Shown in pieces: positions 1-12,690 of a DNA stretch of 64,000 bases. The notes under the pieces were generated by a model. It did no database searches and was not told the origin of the DNA. It saw only the letters and a program-made list of their open reading frames with translations. Location: the NCBI GenBank assembly GCA_022578605.1, contig MU394091.1, forward strand, positions 186,001 to 250,000. Direction: 5' to 3'. The first letter of the stretch is position 1. Each line of letters begins with the position of its first letter. The position numbers and the translations under genes are program-made. This stretch comes from Camillea tinctor (Eukaryota > Ascomycota > Sordariomycetes > Xylariales > Xylariaceae).

Positions 1-67
1 CTGCCTGGCTGGCACTGCTAATGGACAGCGCCACCATGACCAGGTTAACAATGCGTGTTGAATGCAT
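1..67 (-). CDS. N-terminus of a secreted protein (partial, runs off the window)
   Basis: Reading the minus strand from an ATG at 67 gives 22 codons open to the window edge. They encode a basic start (MHSTR), a hydrophobic stretch (IVNLVMVALSI) and small polar residues ending in SASQA. This is the layout of a classical signal peptide, with a plausible cleavage site after the final Ala. The mature protein lies outside the window, so no function can be given. The open frame is short and could be chance. The tripartite signal-peptide pattern and its position at the edge of a long gene-free stretch are the only support. Confidence 0.5.
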   Translation of the reverse strand, partial: MHSTRIVNLVMVALSISSASQA

Positions 68-3000
68 GATGGCGATGTAGAGGATTGGTGTAGAGTGTGT
101 CCTCTGTAAGTTGAGGAGTTGAAAGGGAAATCTCCAAGATTGGACAGTGGTTCCCAGATGTAAGCGCAAATTAGCACTGGGGGTATGTGCTTGTTGTGTG
201 CTGTATGGTGTGTAGTGTAGTGATTGTACACGCGGCCAGATAGGGGGGGTTTGTTATGAATCGCCGTTTCAATAACGAAGCTAAGATGGTAGATAGATAC
301 CTAATGGAATTACTACTAGTTAGTAGTAAACCGGGAAAAGGCTTCGTAATTATGGGAAATAAGAAAGCCGAGATATAATATGGTGAAAGAAGGTATTGAT
401 CTCGGATGAAATTTGTTTGGGGCGATGGGAATAAAAGGTAGAGGGTAGAGACGAGGCTCCTTCAGAGGAAAAACGAATGGCAGTGGGAATGGGAAGAAAA
501 AAAAAAGAACGAATGGACAGGTTCAGAGTCGTGTGATGAGGGAAGGAGTTTTAATGAAGTGAGTGGTAGCATTGAGCAACGGATGAGGGAAGGGATGGCC
601 TTGGGTGACCTCGTATTTTATTAGTCAATACAGCAACAAAAAGGGTGGGAACCCATCATCTGCAGGCAAAACAGTCAAGCTATTCTAAATCGGGACTAAA
701 TCGGAACTAAATCGGGACTAACCTGTCAGGTACCTTGGTACATACTGTGGGAGTGACCCTGTGCCCAGACTGTGGTCTTTGAGACCTGGCAGCCCTGGTA
801 GGTATCCGGTGATCTCTTATTGGACAGGCCAGCTGCCAGCCGTGCGAATCTTTACTTATGTAGAATCTTTATGCAAAACAGCGAAGCTAAGAGCGGTGGG
901 TATTGCATATTCTGGCGGTTTTTTGACGCGAGTGCGAGTCCTACGGTCAAATCAATAATTTGATAATTTTCATTTACTTTCTTCATCGGGTAACATCTTT
1001 AAAATCGTACCTACTTACATACAAAATCCATAATACTACCATAATACTCTAACCTAACATTGTTCGAGTTTCTTCTATGGGGTTTTATAGATGTAGTGTA
1101 CATGCCGAGCCTGACCTAACCTGACCTAAGGTAACCTATAATAATTGTACACTAAAAGGAATCCTGTGATCTTTTTAGAGTTTGTGATGGGCTTACCTTT
1201 TGTTTTTTGTCACCCGTTACCTTGCAAACCTGCCATTCGCCTTCACCCGAGGGATTGGATACTTTTACTGCTAGTGGGAGGGAGAAAGGCTTTTTTTTTC
1301 ATTGTCGCGGAAATAATAAACTTCCCGTTTACCGAACCTCACGTGGTAATCGAAGGTAAAATAACGCCTCCACTAAAAATAGGACGGTTCAACCTATGGA
1401 GTCTTTGTACAATACAAACGGTCGCTTTGTGCAGGCCCTTATCCTTTCTCTCACTCTCTGGTAGGTAACTTTACACCACGTTAATGAACGAATGATGAGT
1501 TAATTAATTACTATGCCGTATGCCTCCTCACCTTGATTTTCCCACTCTGTTTCACTGGTGGCAAATTCCACCATTTCATACAACACAGCACTACCACTAA
1601 AATGAATCAGGGCAATGGAAGTGGAGGGGGGGGGACCATGGCTTTCGAAGTGATCGATTGGCTGATGCGTTATGGGGGTTATGGGGAAAGAGATAATCAA
1701 TTCGTAGGGCAGCGTCATCCATATCCATCATCCATCATCCATCATCCATCTGTGGACGATCTGGCACTGCCAGCGCGTGGACTCTGCACCCAAGCTGCCA
1801 AGTGAAAGCAAGTAATCGGGATGTCGTCGCTCGCTCTTCCGAAAAGACGCTTTTCATTTATAATTACAACCCGAACCCGAACGTCCGTCCCCAAAGCCTC
1901 TCCTTTTTTCATGCATCTAAGTTATAACCTATTATGTATGTGGATTTGATTGACCTAACCTAGGTTAGTTCTTATGTGAGGTTAGGTTGACGGATCTACT
2001 ACTACTAAGCTGGTGATGGCTTATTAGAAAGAAAATACCTAAAAAGAAAACCCCCTTAAAAAATAAGGAGGTACAACTACAGTAGCATTGACAATGACGC
2101 CAAATTAATAAATAGGTGCTACATATACGCTGTAAATGTAGTGTAGGTAGCACTACCTAGTCGTATGGGTAGGAGGGGGCATTGGGATTCCTTCCTTTGC
2201 TCATCCAGAAAGGCTTGGCATTTAAATGGATGGTGACATTACGTTGCCAGGCAAGGTTGCATCTGATCTGGACTTAGCAATGCAAAGAGTCCTAGATTTA
2301 ATGGGAATAAGCGGCGGGAGAGCTAGGCCTGGCTAGAACGAAACCCCAGTGGCTGGCGCAGAGCTTCTTAAATTTGAGACACTAGATCCGTACCGGTAAA
2401 CCTTGTAACCCCTAATTGGGACAGTTAAACTTTCCCAAAACCCTCTTTCTCTCTTTTCTGTCTTTATCCAGACCAGACCTGACCTACCTAAAGACCACTC
2501 AAACTCAATTGAGAGCCAACCGTTTTCTACTGACTTGGGCGTGTTGCTGCAGCGTCGGTGCCAGCAGCAGACCCAATTCGGGAACCTGGGGGGAAACGCA
2601 CTTAAACCCGATTTGAAACACGCTGCATACGCCATCAATTACGCACTGTAGTGCAAAATAGCCTACTGAAACTATCTAAACATAACTCCTATTCAACCCC
2701 GAATAAAGTACTAACCTAGTCATAAGCTACCTACTATGTAGGTACCTACTCAATCATACAAAATTATATCGTAGATAAAAAGAAAGAGTTTATAAAGGGA
2801 TTGACGAATCTCCTTCAATTGCAACAACAATACCTACCTACCTAGCCTGGTAGGTAAGGTTAACTTCAGACCTAACTTACCTAAATAATATTATTATCTT
2901 CCTTTTCTTCCCTCAAGCGGCTGATCGATCCGGGGAAGTGGGCGCGATTAGGCAAAAGCTTCAGAGATCAACGTCATGCACTGCATAAGGTTGGGAATGG

Positions 3001-5730
3001 CAACCCGCGAGCCCAGCGCAGAAAAGCGGCTGTGAGGGCGATCGTCGGACTTTTTATCCTTATCTTTATCTTTTGTTTTTCCCACGGAGGCTGAGTAAAT
3101 TTAGCTCGCCTCATAAATTAGATGAAAGGAAAACACACCAAGGATACCTTAAGGACCCTGAATATACCATTCATGACGTCTTGGAGGGTCTTGGAGGGTC
3201 TTGAGGGAGGGTCCCTCTTCCTGCCCCGACTCGCCTTCCGTAGTGGTGTCTCCGTCCCGGATCTTCTCTCTCAATCCGGATAGGGGCCCGACCTTTTAAG
3301 CCGAAAGCCCCGTAAACATGGTCAATAACTCCACTTTTCGATTCTTGATTTTAGTGTTAGCGAGGAAGAAGGGTTGGAGGGAAGGGGAGATGAAAACTTA
3401 GTCTCCGTATGTATAAGTTAGGGGAAAGACAAAAAGGAACTCAAGCAAGGAAATAAAAAAAATCAACTACACTAAAAAGGCAACCAACCGTGGACTCGGG
3501 AATGTTGTGATGATCTACATATACACTAAACCTAGTTGCAAGTATCCAGTTCCCATATGTATTCTATTTTTGCTGACCGTTACTTATCTCTGAGGGTTAC
3601 TATTTTTAAACCCTATCTTGGCTCTTTGCTCATTGTTGACGTCGTTGCCGTTATCGCTGTCGTCGTTGTAGTGACAATTGTTGTTCTTGTCAATCTTCTC
3701 CTTGGAATGTTATGTAACCCTATCCTATTTTGCCTTGGTATTTATACCCAACCACCTCGCTCTGTTATGGTCTCCACGAAATCTTCGACACATTCTGAGA
3801 GGGCGGTTCAGGCGGTCAAACCCTTTCTTTCCCCTTCCCAACCACAGACCCATAGACTTCCACGTATGAGGAGGACTTGGTCTTAATTTAGTCTTTTTAT
3901 TCCAAGGTAAGCTTGTTCGGAGGCTTGCTACCGGCAACCATGATATGACATACTGACGCATCTGTGTGTATGCGTGTTTTGGTTTAGCTTTACCGAGTAC
4001 ATTACGAGTATGGCTTCAGCGGCGAAAGCCGTAGGTAATGTAGACAGTCGTGAGTGGTCAGTCAAGTGTATGACCGAGTGAGTGAGTGGACAGATACATG
4101 TCGTTTCAGAAACACCTCCTGGGAGTATATGTAAAACCAAACCCATCCAATATGCCGCACAATTATGGTATCCACACGCTACCAAAAAGAACATAACCAA
4201 AATATTTACGATGTTAACGGTAATTCTTCGTTTAGAGATATGTATATCATCAGAAAGTGAGTTGTTATTGTAACTATGTAAGCTACTCAAGTAGTAGTCA
4301 GGGGGGGCTTGCATAACGTTGTAAGTTGGTGATGATTGACCAATCGAGGTTCCTTTACCTCGTCCAGCAGCAAGACCAGAAAACTCCAAAGTTTCCAATT
4401 TGCCCCCAGTAAAGAAAACAAAGCGATGACCAAAATCAAATATAACGCCTCTACAAGCAAACTCATACTTGTCTGTCTGGGATTATTCCTTTCTTTCCTC
4501 ACAATTGAAACGCAAAGCAATATAATGATCAAGTTCTTTATCATTTCTCTGTCCATTCACGGCAACACCACATAATGTAAGAAAAGAAAAGACATATAAC
4601 ACAATCGCGCCCCGCATTCCTAATGTAATATAATGTAGACATTTCATCAAACACGAAGAAAAAAAAAGAGACGAAGAAACAATCAAATCATCAAATCCCT
4701 CCTAGTCTCTTTCTTGATCTTCCTCATCAATTCCTTCCTTCATCATACTCTCTCACTTCCCTCCCCTCCCCTCTCACACACAGCAAGAGAAAGAAAAAAA
4801 ATGAAGGCCCATCCGCCCCCCATCCATACAAACGTAATAAAAACGCAGTAATGTAAAACGAAAAACGAACGCCCTCAAATATGCCATGGAGCCCTAGCCT
4901 TTTAGACCGGAAAGCCTTGAAGAATGTGTTGTAGCGTAGTGTGTGTATATGTGTGTGTGTTATGAGCGAGCATTTTTCTTCTTCTCTTGAAACAGTTAAA
5001 ACGAAAAGGAAATTCATAAAAGGAAAAAAAAAGACATGAAGTGGATTAAACTTCTCTGTCAATTTTTTTTTTCAGGGCGTCGTTAAAAAAAAGAAAAAGA
5101 AAGAAAAACTCCCCTCCATTTCCTTCTTTCCCCCCTCAGATGAATCCCGCGCATACAGGAATCAGAAACGAAAGAAAAAGAAAACCAAACCTAGAAAGCA
5201 ACAGCAGTAAAACAAGGTCATTAAATTTCCCCCTTCCCCTTTTTTTCCTGTTTCTCCAATTATTTTCTTTCCAGAAGGCATTTTAGGAGACGAAGCGGGA
5301 AAAGAAAGGGAAACCCAATAAAAACATTTCCAGTTTAACCCCACCACCTCCAGTATGGTTTGTAATAAAAAATTTCAGGAGTAAGTAGTATGGGGGAAGA
5401 GGGGAAGAGAGAAGACAAATGAAAGAAAGAGAGGGGTTTTATATCATGAGTGCGGAGAAGTCATTGTAGTAGTGTGTGTGTGTGTGTGTGTGTGTTTGTA
5501 GTATATGATCCTAATTGGAGTTGGTGACTTCTTGTAATGGCGTGAGCCTTTGCCGGAAGAAGCTTCTCTGAGTTCGTAATCATACCGAGATTCCAGTGTT
5601 TGCTTTGCGACATTGGGTATGGCGATTGATTGTAGTAGTTATAGTTGTAATAGGCTGTTCTTTGGTGGTTGGAACAAAGAAGTTGGGTTTGTAATGGGAA
5701 GGGAAAAGGTAGCCAGGAGAAAACTCAGAC
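68..5730. other. Intergenic region, no supported gene
   Basis: No ORF here has protein-like composition. The longest (156 codons, minus, 3928-4398) resembles no family I know and has no splice-supported extension. The stretch contains several CCTAGG/ACCTACC-type motifs (near 1955 and 2840), ATCC repeats near 1725-1750, purine/pyrimidine-rich low-complexity DNA (4680-5420) and a GT microsatellite. The right end probably includes the 3' UTR of the minus-strand kinase gene. The left end should hold the promoter of the partial secreted-protein gene. Confidence 0.5.
5472..5495. repeat. (GT)12 microsatellite
   Basis: This is an uninterrupted dinucleotide repeat about 240 bp downstream of the kinase stop codon, so it is possibly within its 3' UTR or just beyond. 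It is the longest perfect dinucleotide run I noticed in the window. Confidence 0.9.
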
Positions 5731-8112
5731 TCAAGAGACGGGCTTCTTCCGCACCAGAAACGGGCTGGGCATCTCGTCCTTCTCTGGATCCCAAACCGCG
5801 GGGTCCATATAACGATCGGCCATCCGGTCTCTGAAAGCACGCTTGGGGCTAACATTCGTGTTCTCGATCGGTCGACCCCCGGCCCGGGCCTGCTGCAGCT
5901 CGACCAGCGTGCGGCCCTTGACGTTGTTCTTAACCGTCACCCGGGCGAGCATTGACTCGCTGTTGCCGCTATTGTTGTTGCCATCCTTCTTATTGTTGAG
6001 AGATCCCTTGCGGTGTAGCCCGTTCTCCACTAGAGTGGCTGCCGATGGGATCTTGCTCAGTTTTCGGTTCGGGGAGTTGGCCTTCTCACGAAGAGCCCCA
6101 TTGCTGGACTGATTCCGGGCATGGAGATCCGGAACAGAGCTGGCGGTAGCTAGTGCTGGAGAGGCCTTGTTTATGAGCATGGAAGTCTGCGTCTTAAGCC
6201 GATTTGCCGGAACGCTCTTGGCTGATGTGAGGATTGGCCGCGAGGTGAAGGGGTTCTTGTTAGATCGGGGAGGTCGCGACGGCGATGGTATCACGGGGGT
6301 ATCATCATCATCGTCAGAGTCTGACAATACAGGGTCTTCTTCTCGAGCGGCTTTCCATCGAGCCTCGTTATCTGCATCATCGAATATGGAAGTTGGATGA
6401 TTAGACGGGGCCTTAGTAGCGTGGTTACGGCGAGGTGATAGGGACAGGGAGGCAATAGCCATTGGTGAAGGCGAGGCCATGTCGACATCCATGGGTGTAC
6501 CGAAGTTTCGTTCGAACATGGTTTGGGCTCGGCCAATGGGAGCACGAGAACTCTTCTTAAGAGGATGTGCTTCTTCGGGCGAGTCAGGCGTTGAGAACTC
6601 GGTGATGTCTGTAGTAGATGGGAATTCACCATCGGTGCTTGTACCAGCAATGGAATGCGGGTAGTCGGATATCGCCAAGGATGAGGTGAACTCGAAGGTC
6701 TGAACAGTACCGAATGTCACCGACTTCTTTTGCAATTCCTCCTGGACACGAGCTTGCACCTCGCCCTCAAAGCGCTGTTGTAGACGCTCTATCTCGTCAT
6801 TTACTAGGCGGTCGATCTCCAGTCGAGCTTTCACTTCCCACTCCCTACGTAGTTGTGAGTCGACTTCCTGTCGCAAGAATTGCCGGTCAGCCTCGAGACT
6901 GGCCAACTTGGCCTCTCCCTCCTTCACCTGACGCTCCAGGGTGTTCTCCATCAGTCTCAGCCGGTCCTGGATCGCAACAGTTTCAGCACGCATGCGCATC
7001 AACCGCACGATAGGGAGGTGGAGTAATGTCGCTGTGTCTGGACGCGAATCGGGGTTAACTCTCAAGCAATCCTTAATAACAGCCATCAACTCTGCCGAGT
7101 ATATTCTAGGGAGGGTGTTGACTCTGCCCTCCTTGATCTTTTGTACGAGCTGGAAATGCGACTTAGCATTGAACGGAGGTTCACGGGCGCATAGCTCATA
7201 TATGACACAACCCAGCGACCATATGTCTGACTTGAGCGTATATCTCTCGGCAGCACATATCTCCGGGGACATGTAGAAGGGGGTGCCGACATAGGTGGAA
7301 GCGAAGTCGTGGGATTGGATCATCTTGGATAGACCGAAGTCACCTAGCTTGACGGAGTCATTCTCGCCGAGGAACACTAACCAGCCAATCAGCTTGAGTA
7401 CATAGAAGACACAGGACACAGTACTTACCATTCTCTGGCTTCAAGTCCCGGTGGAGGATGGTCATAACACCAGGCGGCGTCTTAGGCTTGCTAGAAGGAC
7501 CTTGAGCCAGCAGATTCTTACCCACCTCTGGAGGGTCAATGCCATAGTGACACCGATACAAGGCCGTCACCAACTGCGAGAAGACGTTCCAGACGAAGTG
7601 CTCGTCAGCATAGCGGTTGTTACGGGTCAGATCGCGGATAACCCGCCCGAGGTCTCCACGGCCGCAGTATTCCATGTACAGGTGGAGGTCTTGGGATTGC
7701 TTGAGATGTTCTCGGTGGAAGTAGCCGACGATGTTGGGGTGTCGCAGCGAGGAGAGGATCTGGAATTCGGCATGGAGTTGCTCGCGCTCCTTTTGGGACA
7801 TCTTCAGGTAGCTGATCTCTTTCCGGCAGAGAACCATACCATCGGCCTTTCTTCTGACCTTTCGGATAACTCCAAAGGAGCCATGGCCTATGGTGACAAA
7901 CAACCAGATGTCAGTAAGCAAATATATATTTCACACACAGTTATTGGGTGGGAGGACTCGGGTAAGCAAAGAGGAGGTGAGGGATCAGAAGCAGGAAGCG
8001 GAGGTAGGCAGTGGAGGCAGAGGCAGAGGTAAAGGTAAAGGTAGGAAAGTGATGAGAAAGATGAGGGCATACCGATCTTCTCCAACACATCATACTGATC
8101 GGATTCAGGCAT
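5731..8112 (-). CDS. nimA: NIMA-related mitotic serine/threonine kinase
   Basis: Spliced CDS is complement(join(5731..7376,7429..7887,8073..8112)), 714 aa. The 185-bp and 52-bp introns have GT/AG ends and restore the kinase frame exactly. The kinase domain (about residues 8-290) has the glycine loop GHGSFG, Lys36 in LCRKEI, HRDLKPEN (Asp161, Asn166), DFG (Asp179) and an activation loop GTPFYMSPE whose Thr198 corresponds to the activating Thr of NIMA. The insert with YGIDPPEVG before HRD is, as I recall, typical of filamentous-fungal NIMA. A coiled coil (about 297-390) and a long Ser/Pro-rich tail with an acidic patch follow, as in NIMA, where these regions serve dimerisation and turnover. NIMA promotes G2/M entry, chromatin condensation and nuclear-pore opening. 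The length is close to Aspergillus NIMA (about 700 aa). The start ATG gives MPESDQYDVLEKIG, a normal Nek N-terminus. Confidence 0.93.
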
Positions 8113-9448
8113 GGTGAGTCAATTGCACAATGTCTGTCTCTGTTGGGGTTGCAATTGCTATGCCATTAGTTGTAAGAGATGGATGCAGGAAAAGAAAATG
8201 CAAAGAGTTGAGGATGTTCAGCAGTAGAAAGAGTGCTGCTGAGCATGCAAAGGTTGTTGTGTATGTATGTGTAAGTGTGTGGTGTGTGTTATGGACAGGG
8301 TTAGTAGATAGTAATGCAAGAAAAAAAGAGGACAGGAGGACAGGAGGAGAGTGTGGTGAAAATGGTGAAAAGATTCACAGGAGTTGGTTGTTGGAGGGGA
8401 GGGTGTGTACATGGTACGAGAAATTCTGGTGAGTTGTTAAGCGAAGAACAGGTTCCTATTTAGTTTAGTCAACAAAGCTCTTGGTGACCATAGCAACTGC
8501 CTGACGACGCCCCGCATATCCCTTGCTAGCGTGGTGATAAATGGGGTTGCCAACGGTGCTGCTGCAGCAATTGCATTGACCCCCTGCCCTAGTTGCACAA
8601 GCTTATCGATAGTTATCTGTGCAAAGCCAATTAACCAATCCCCGTGCCTTACCACCCCCCACCACCAGCTGTCGTCACTCTTGTCACATTTTTTCTTCTA
8701 CATAAAGTTTTTTCTAATTTTCAACCTTACACTACCTACATACAACTAGGTTAACCTAGTAAGAGGTTAGGTTTTAAGTCATCCATTCATGGGGGGGGCC
8801 ATCACTTAGTCATGTAAGTGCACCTAAGGTATGTGCAAACTACTAACCTAACCTAGTACCTAACCTAGGTAGACCACTACATAGAGTGAGACCTAAACTC
8901 GTGCTTACCTAGGCACTGGAGATTAAGGTAGCTGATTGCCTATAATAAGTTGTACTAGCTAAACTTTCTGTTTTACTTTTAGCAAGCTTCGGACTGTTTA
9001 TCAATGACATAGTACATATATAAAAAGAAAACCGGGGTCATCTATTAGTAGCACTTGAAAGTTTTACCTAACTACCTAGGTAGATACTATAGGCTGGTAA
9101 GTATCTATCTTATTCATTTGTTTCATTTATTTATCTATCTATTAATCAAACATCACCTACAAACATTACTACCTACATACAAATCACCTAACCTATTAGT
9201 TACCTCCTAGCATTTTGCCCCCCTCCTTTCCTGTCTATATCGGAGTTATCGGGATTATTGCATCATTACAAAGGTAGAAGATATTCCTTTTTATATTCCT
9301 TTTATATTACATCATCCTCCGTACATATGTAACCTATTATTACCAATGCCTCCTTTTAACCCCCCTCTGTCTCTCACTCCAAATCCCTAACCCTGTAGAC
9401 CAATACCAGATAATATCGAGTTCGATACCAAACTCAACCTCGAACACG
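8113..9448. other. Divergent intergenic region between nimA and the BTB gene
   Basis: This 1.3-kb stretch separates two divergently transcribed genes and should carry both promoters. No gene is visible. Between 8745 and 9090 it holds a dense group of palindromic CCTAGG/GTTAACC-type motifs (for example near 8750, 8845 and 9070). Confidence 0.6.
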
Positions 9449-11462
9449 ATGGTACTACGAAAGCATGAATTGGAGGCTAAGCTCAAGGATGATCTCGAGC
9501 TAGTCCAGAGCGGGGTTTTAAGAGATGAGAACCCACTCGATTTGAGTGCCGAATTTAATGAGCTCTTAGAGGCTTGCAGGCGGGGGGATTTACGCCATAC
9601 CCAGGAGCTCATATCCGCTGGTGTGAATCTGAACGGTAAAGATAGGTTCGACTATACCCCCTTGATCATTGTAAGATACCCTTAAAAATCTTAGATATAT
9701 CCCAACCTACCTAGGTAGGTAGGTAGTAGAGTTTATGTAGTAATGGTAGCTGACCATTGAAACTCAGGCTAGTTTGTGTGGGCATTATGAGTTGGTTGAG
9801 TTGTTGCTGGAATCCGGAGCACTGGCTGAACGGGATACATTCCAGGGCGAGCGATGCATATACAACGCTCTGAATAACAAAATCAGGAATTTACTCCTGC
9901 AGTACGACTACTCTAAATCAACAGACCCCCTGCAACCTTGGGCTGCTCACATCAGCTCGTTGATCTCGAGGCAGGTGCCCAAGACCTCGGATATCACTTT
10001 GATAGAAGCGACCGAGTCCTTCGAGCTTCACAAGTTCATCTTATCGGCCAGGTCCCCGTACTTTCAGAAAAAGCTCACAGAAGCCCCTGAAACGACGACA
10101 TGGAAGTTACCTCACTCGAAACCCATCGAGGCTTTCCGAGTTGTACTACGGTACTTATACCTCGGTGATCTTCCGCGGGAACTTGTAGATGCCAGGAGTC
10201 GAAACACAGAAGAGGAGGTCCTTACTGGTGTAGATAAAATCAGCAAGCAGTTGGAAATCCCGAAGCTTTGGGAAGCTATCCTCTCCGGCAGCGATCGACG
10301 GCTAGCACGGCAGAGACACCAAGATGAGGTGAACCGAGCCCAGGAGCAGATCGAAGGCTTCTTCAGAGAGAAGATAATTGGCCACAAAATGGTTGTAGAT
10401 ACTCGGAAAGTACACGAGGTGAAGTGGCCTCACGACAACTCGATATTTGCCGATTGTCTATTGCGAGCCGACGAGACTGGTGTAGATGGTGGAGAAGAAC
10501 CCGAGCAGTTACGGGAATCAAACGGAATCCCTATTGGCCCCGGGGCCGAATCTCACGGCCAAAGCGACACCCGAACGCCCAAGAAATCTATACTGTACCC
10601 TGTACATAAGGCTATGCTAATTCGAAGCCCCTATTTTGAGACCATGTTCTCAAGTCAGTTCCTGGAAGCCCAGGAATCAGAACACCTCCACATCATCAAA
10701 GTGGATTGCCCCCCTGAAGTTCTGGAGATTATTCTTACCTTTCTCTATACCGAGAAAGTCGACTGCCCCTTAGAGTTTGGCTTGGACCTGCTCTATGCTT
10801 CCGACATGTTGTTCCTTGATAAGCTTAAGAACAAGGCCGCCGTGGCGATCAGCTCGCTGGGCAGTGGCAACAGCAACGTTCTTGTCGACCGGACACATAA
10901 GCTCGGCGAGAGCGAAGAAGTCGAAGTCGAACCCATCAACGTGTACGATGTCATCCACGCGGCGTGGGATCTACGCGTGCAGCGGCTGGAAGAGTTTGCG
11001 GCGAGGTACATCGCATACAGACTAGAAGACTATATCGACGAGGAGGAATTCGCCGAGCTGATCCAGGAGAGCGCGATGCGCATCAAGAACCGTGAGGAGA
11101 CCGACACGATCGAGCTGTTAGACGATATCCGGTACTATCTGTCGGAGCGTTTCCGGCTCAGGTTTGAAGATGCCGGGCTTGACGAGATGATGGATGAGAA
11201 CGGTGAGATTAGCGCCGAGGCAGTAGAGGCATTGGCCTCACCCGCAGACGGGACCGCCGATGCCAATTGGGTCGTTGACAACGGAACCGAATCTGCCATG
11301 AAGGGCACTGGAGATACACTGGAGCTTCCGAAGCTGAACGGCACGGTGAGGACGCTAGACGGGGAGCTCGTTGAGGACGAGTTCACGTCGGACGCCATCA
11401 ACTACCAGGTTCTGCTACAGAAGATCGACGTCATGTTAGAAAAACTCAAGTTAGACGCATAG
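9449..11462 (+). CDS. Ankyrin-repeat protein with two BTB/POZ domains
   Basis: Spliced CDS is join(9449..9670,9768..11462), 638 aa. The 97-bp intron starts GTAAGA, ends CAG, has a CTGAC branch-like site and joins PLII to ASLCGHYELVELLL in frame, which restores an ankyrin repeat. Two ankyrin repeats lie at about residues 35-110. The first BTB domain is at about 148-246 (ITLIEATESFELHKFILSAR and RYLYLGDLP). The second is at about 294-436 (YPVHKAMLIRSPYFETMF and LTFLYTEKVD), followed by a BACK-like helical region. Ankyrin plus tandem BTB is the architecture of yeast YIL001W, fission yeast Btb3 and animal ABTB1-type proteins. Fission yeast Btb3 is a substrate adaptor for a Cul3 ubiquitin ligase, so a similar role is inferred. 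The intron contains an ACCTAGGT-type palindrome with tandem GTAG repeats. The ATG chosen is the first in frame and gives a plausible Lys-rich N-terminus. Confidence 0.88.
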
Positions 11463-12690
11463 ACGGCTAGAACTTTCTTGCATGGCTTTTTAGATCTATC
11501 TATTGAGTAGATTTATGAGATATGACCATAGAGAAACCCTCCTGTCACATAGTGAACTGTGCGCTTGATGATATCACATTACATGAACTCTTTCTCCCCC
11601 TAGCATAAGGACGCTCAGGGCTGTTGATTCACTAGGAACCTATAAGAAGCATGCTCTACGACACTTGAGGGGGGGAATAAATACTCCATGAAACAAGCCC
11701 ACCCCGTACCACAAAAAAAAAACGAAATACAACTCGTCACTTCTCAGAGGTTACCGCACTGTTCATGAAACTAACCTACTAGTGATTTATCACAAGCCAC
11801 GTTGGAGACGATGACGATGATGACGACGGCACGGACCTGCTGTTACAGGGGAAGAGGGGGACTTGCACGAACGTATAGCTATATGGAGAACTCGGAACTA
11901 CGGACTATTATCACTATCATCTTCTTGTTAATGTGATTGATCGTTATGTGGTGGTCATACTTAGAAGACATGCTACGACATGTCGCTCGTCATAGCGTAA
12001 GATATGATAGGGAGGGAGGAGGGAGGAGGGGGAGGGGGGTTGTATGTTCCCTACTCCGGAGGCGCTAATTAGTATGGAAATAAAAAAAGGGAGAGGATAG
12101 AGGGAGTGCGCTTCCCCTCTTCATATCAGACACCACAGAACTTATTGACTGAGACAAGCTGGCTAAGAATCGGATGAAGCCCTTAGAGTAGTAGTAGGTA
12201 TGTCTGGTAGGTATGTCTGCATCTCGCTCTACACTAGCCGCCCGCCAGCGTCTTCTCTCTTCCTCTCCTTCAGTAGTTCTACAATGCAGCTGTGAAGGTA
12301 TACGGTAGCTATGAGACTGATTGTAAACGATAGAACGGCTTAGATCTAAATCCTAGTCTCAATAAACCCAAGAGAAAAGATCAGAGTCGGCAGTAGGAAA
12401 GACGTAGGGGTCGAGAGAAGGAGCTTAGATTAACTCTGAATTACTACGTATACTAAAGATAGAGAAGATGCTACATCGACTTCGTGCAAATTACTCAAAA
12501 CGACCTTGTTTTGCCAAACCAAAAATCCCGATACACGTAACCTACCCGAATGGAAGAGGACCATTCGGGTGTTCTGTTCGCAATAGCCAGTGCCCTTGAT
12601 TCCCGCATTTCACTTCTTCCCCCCTCTTAAAAAATAACCCGTAAAGCACAATCATTTCCTCGTAAGCCGCAAGAAAAAGCCTCCAACCGT
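11463..12690. other. Convergent intergenic region
   Basis: The 3' ends of the BTB gene and the Cys-rich repeat gene face each other here. No gene is seen. A G-rich run (about 12010-12045, several GGG tracts) could form G-quadruplex structure. The rest is unremarkable AT-rich sequence likely to include both 3' UTRs. Confidence 0.55.

Noticed and set aside
3928..4398. 156-codon open frame on the minus strand
   Set aside because: No family signature, no plausible splicing partner, low-complexity composition and overlap with open frames on the other strand.
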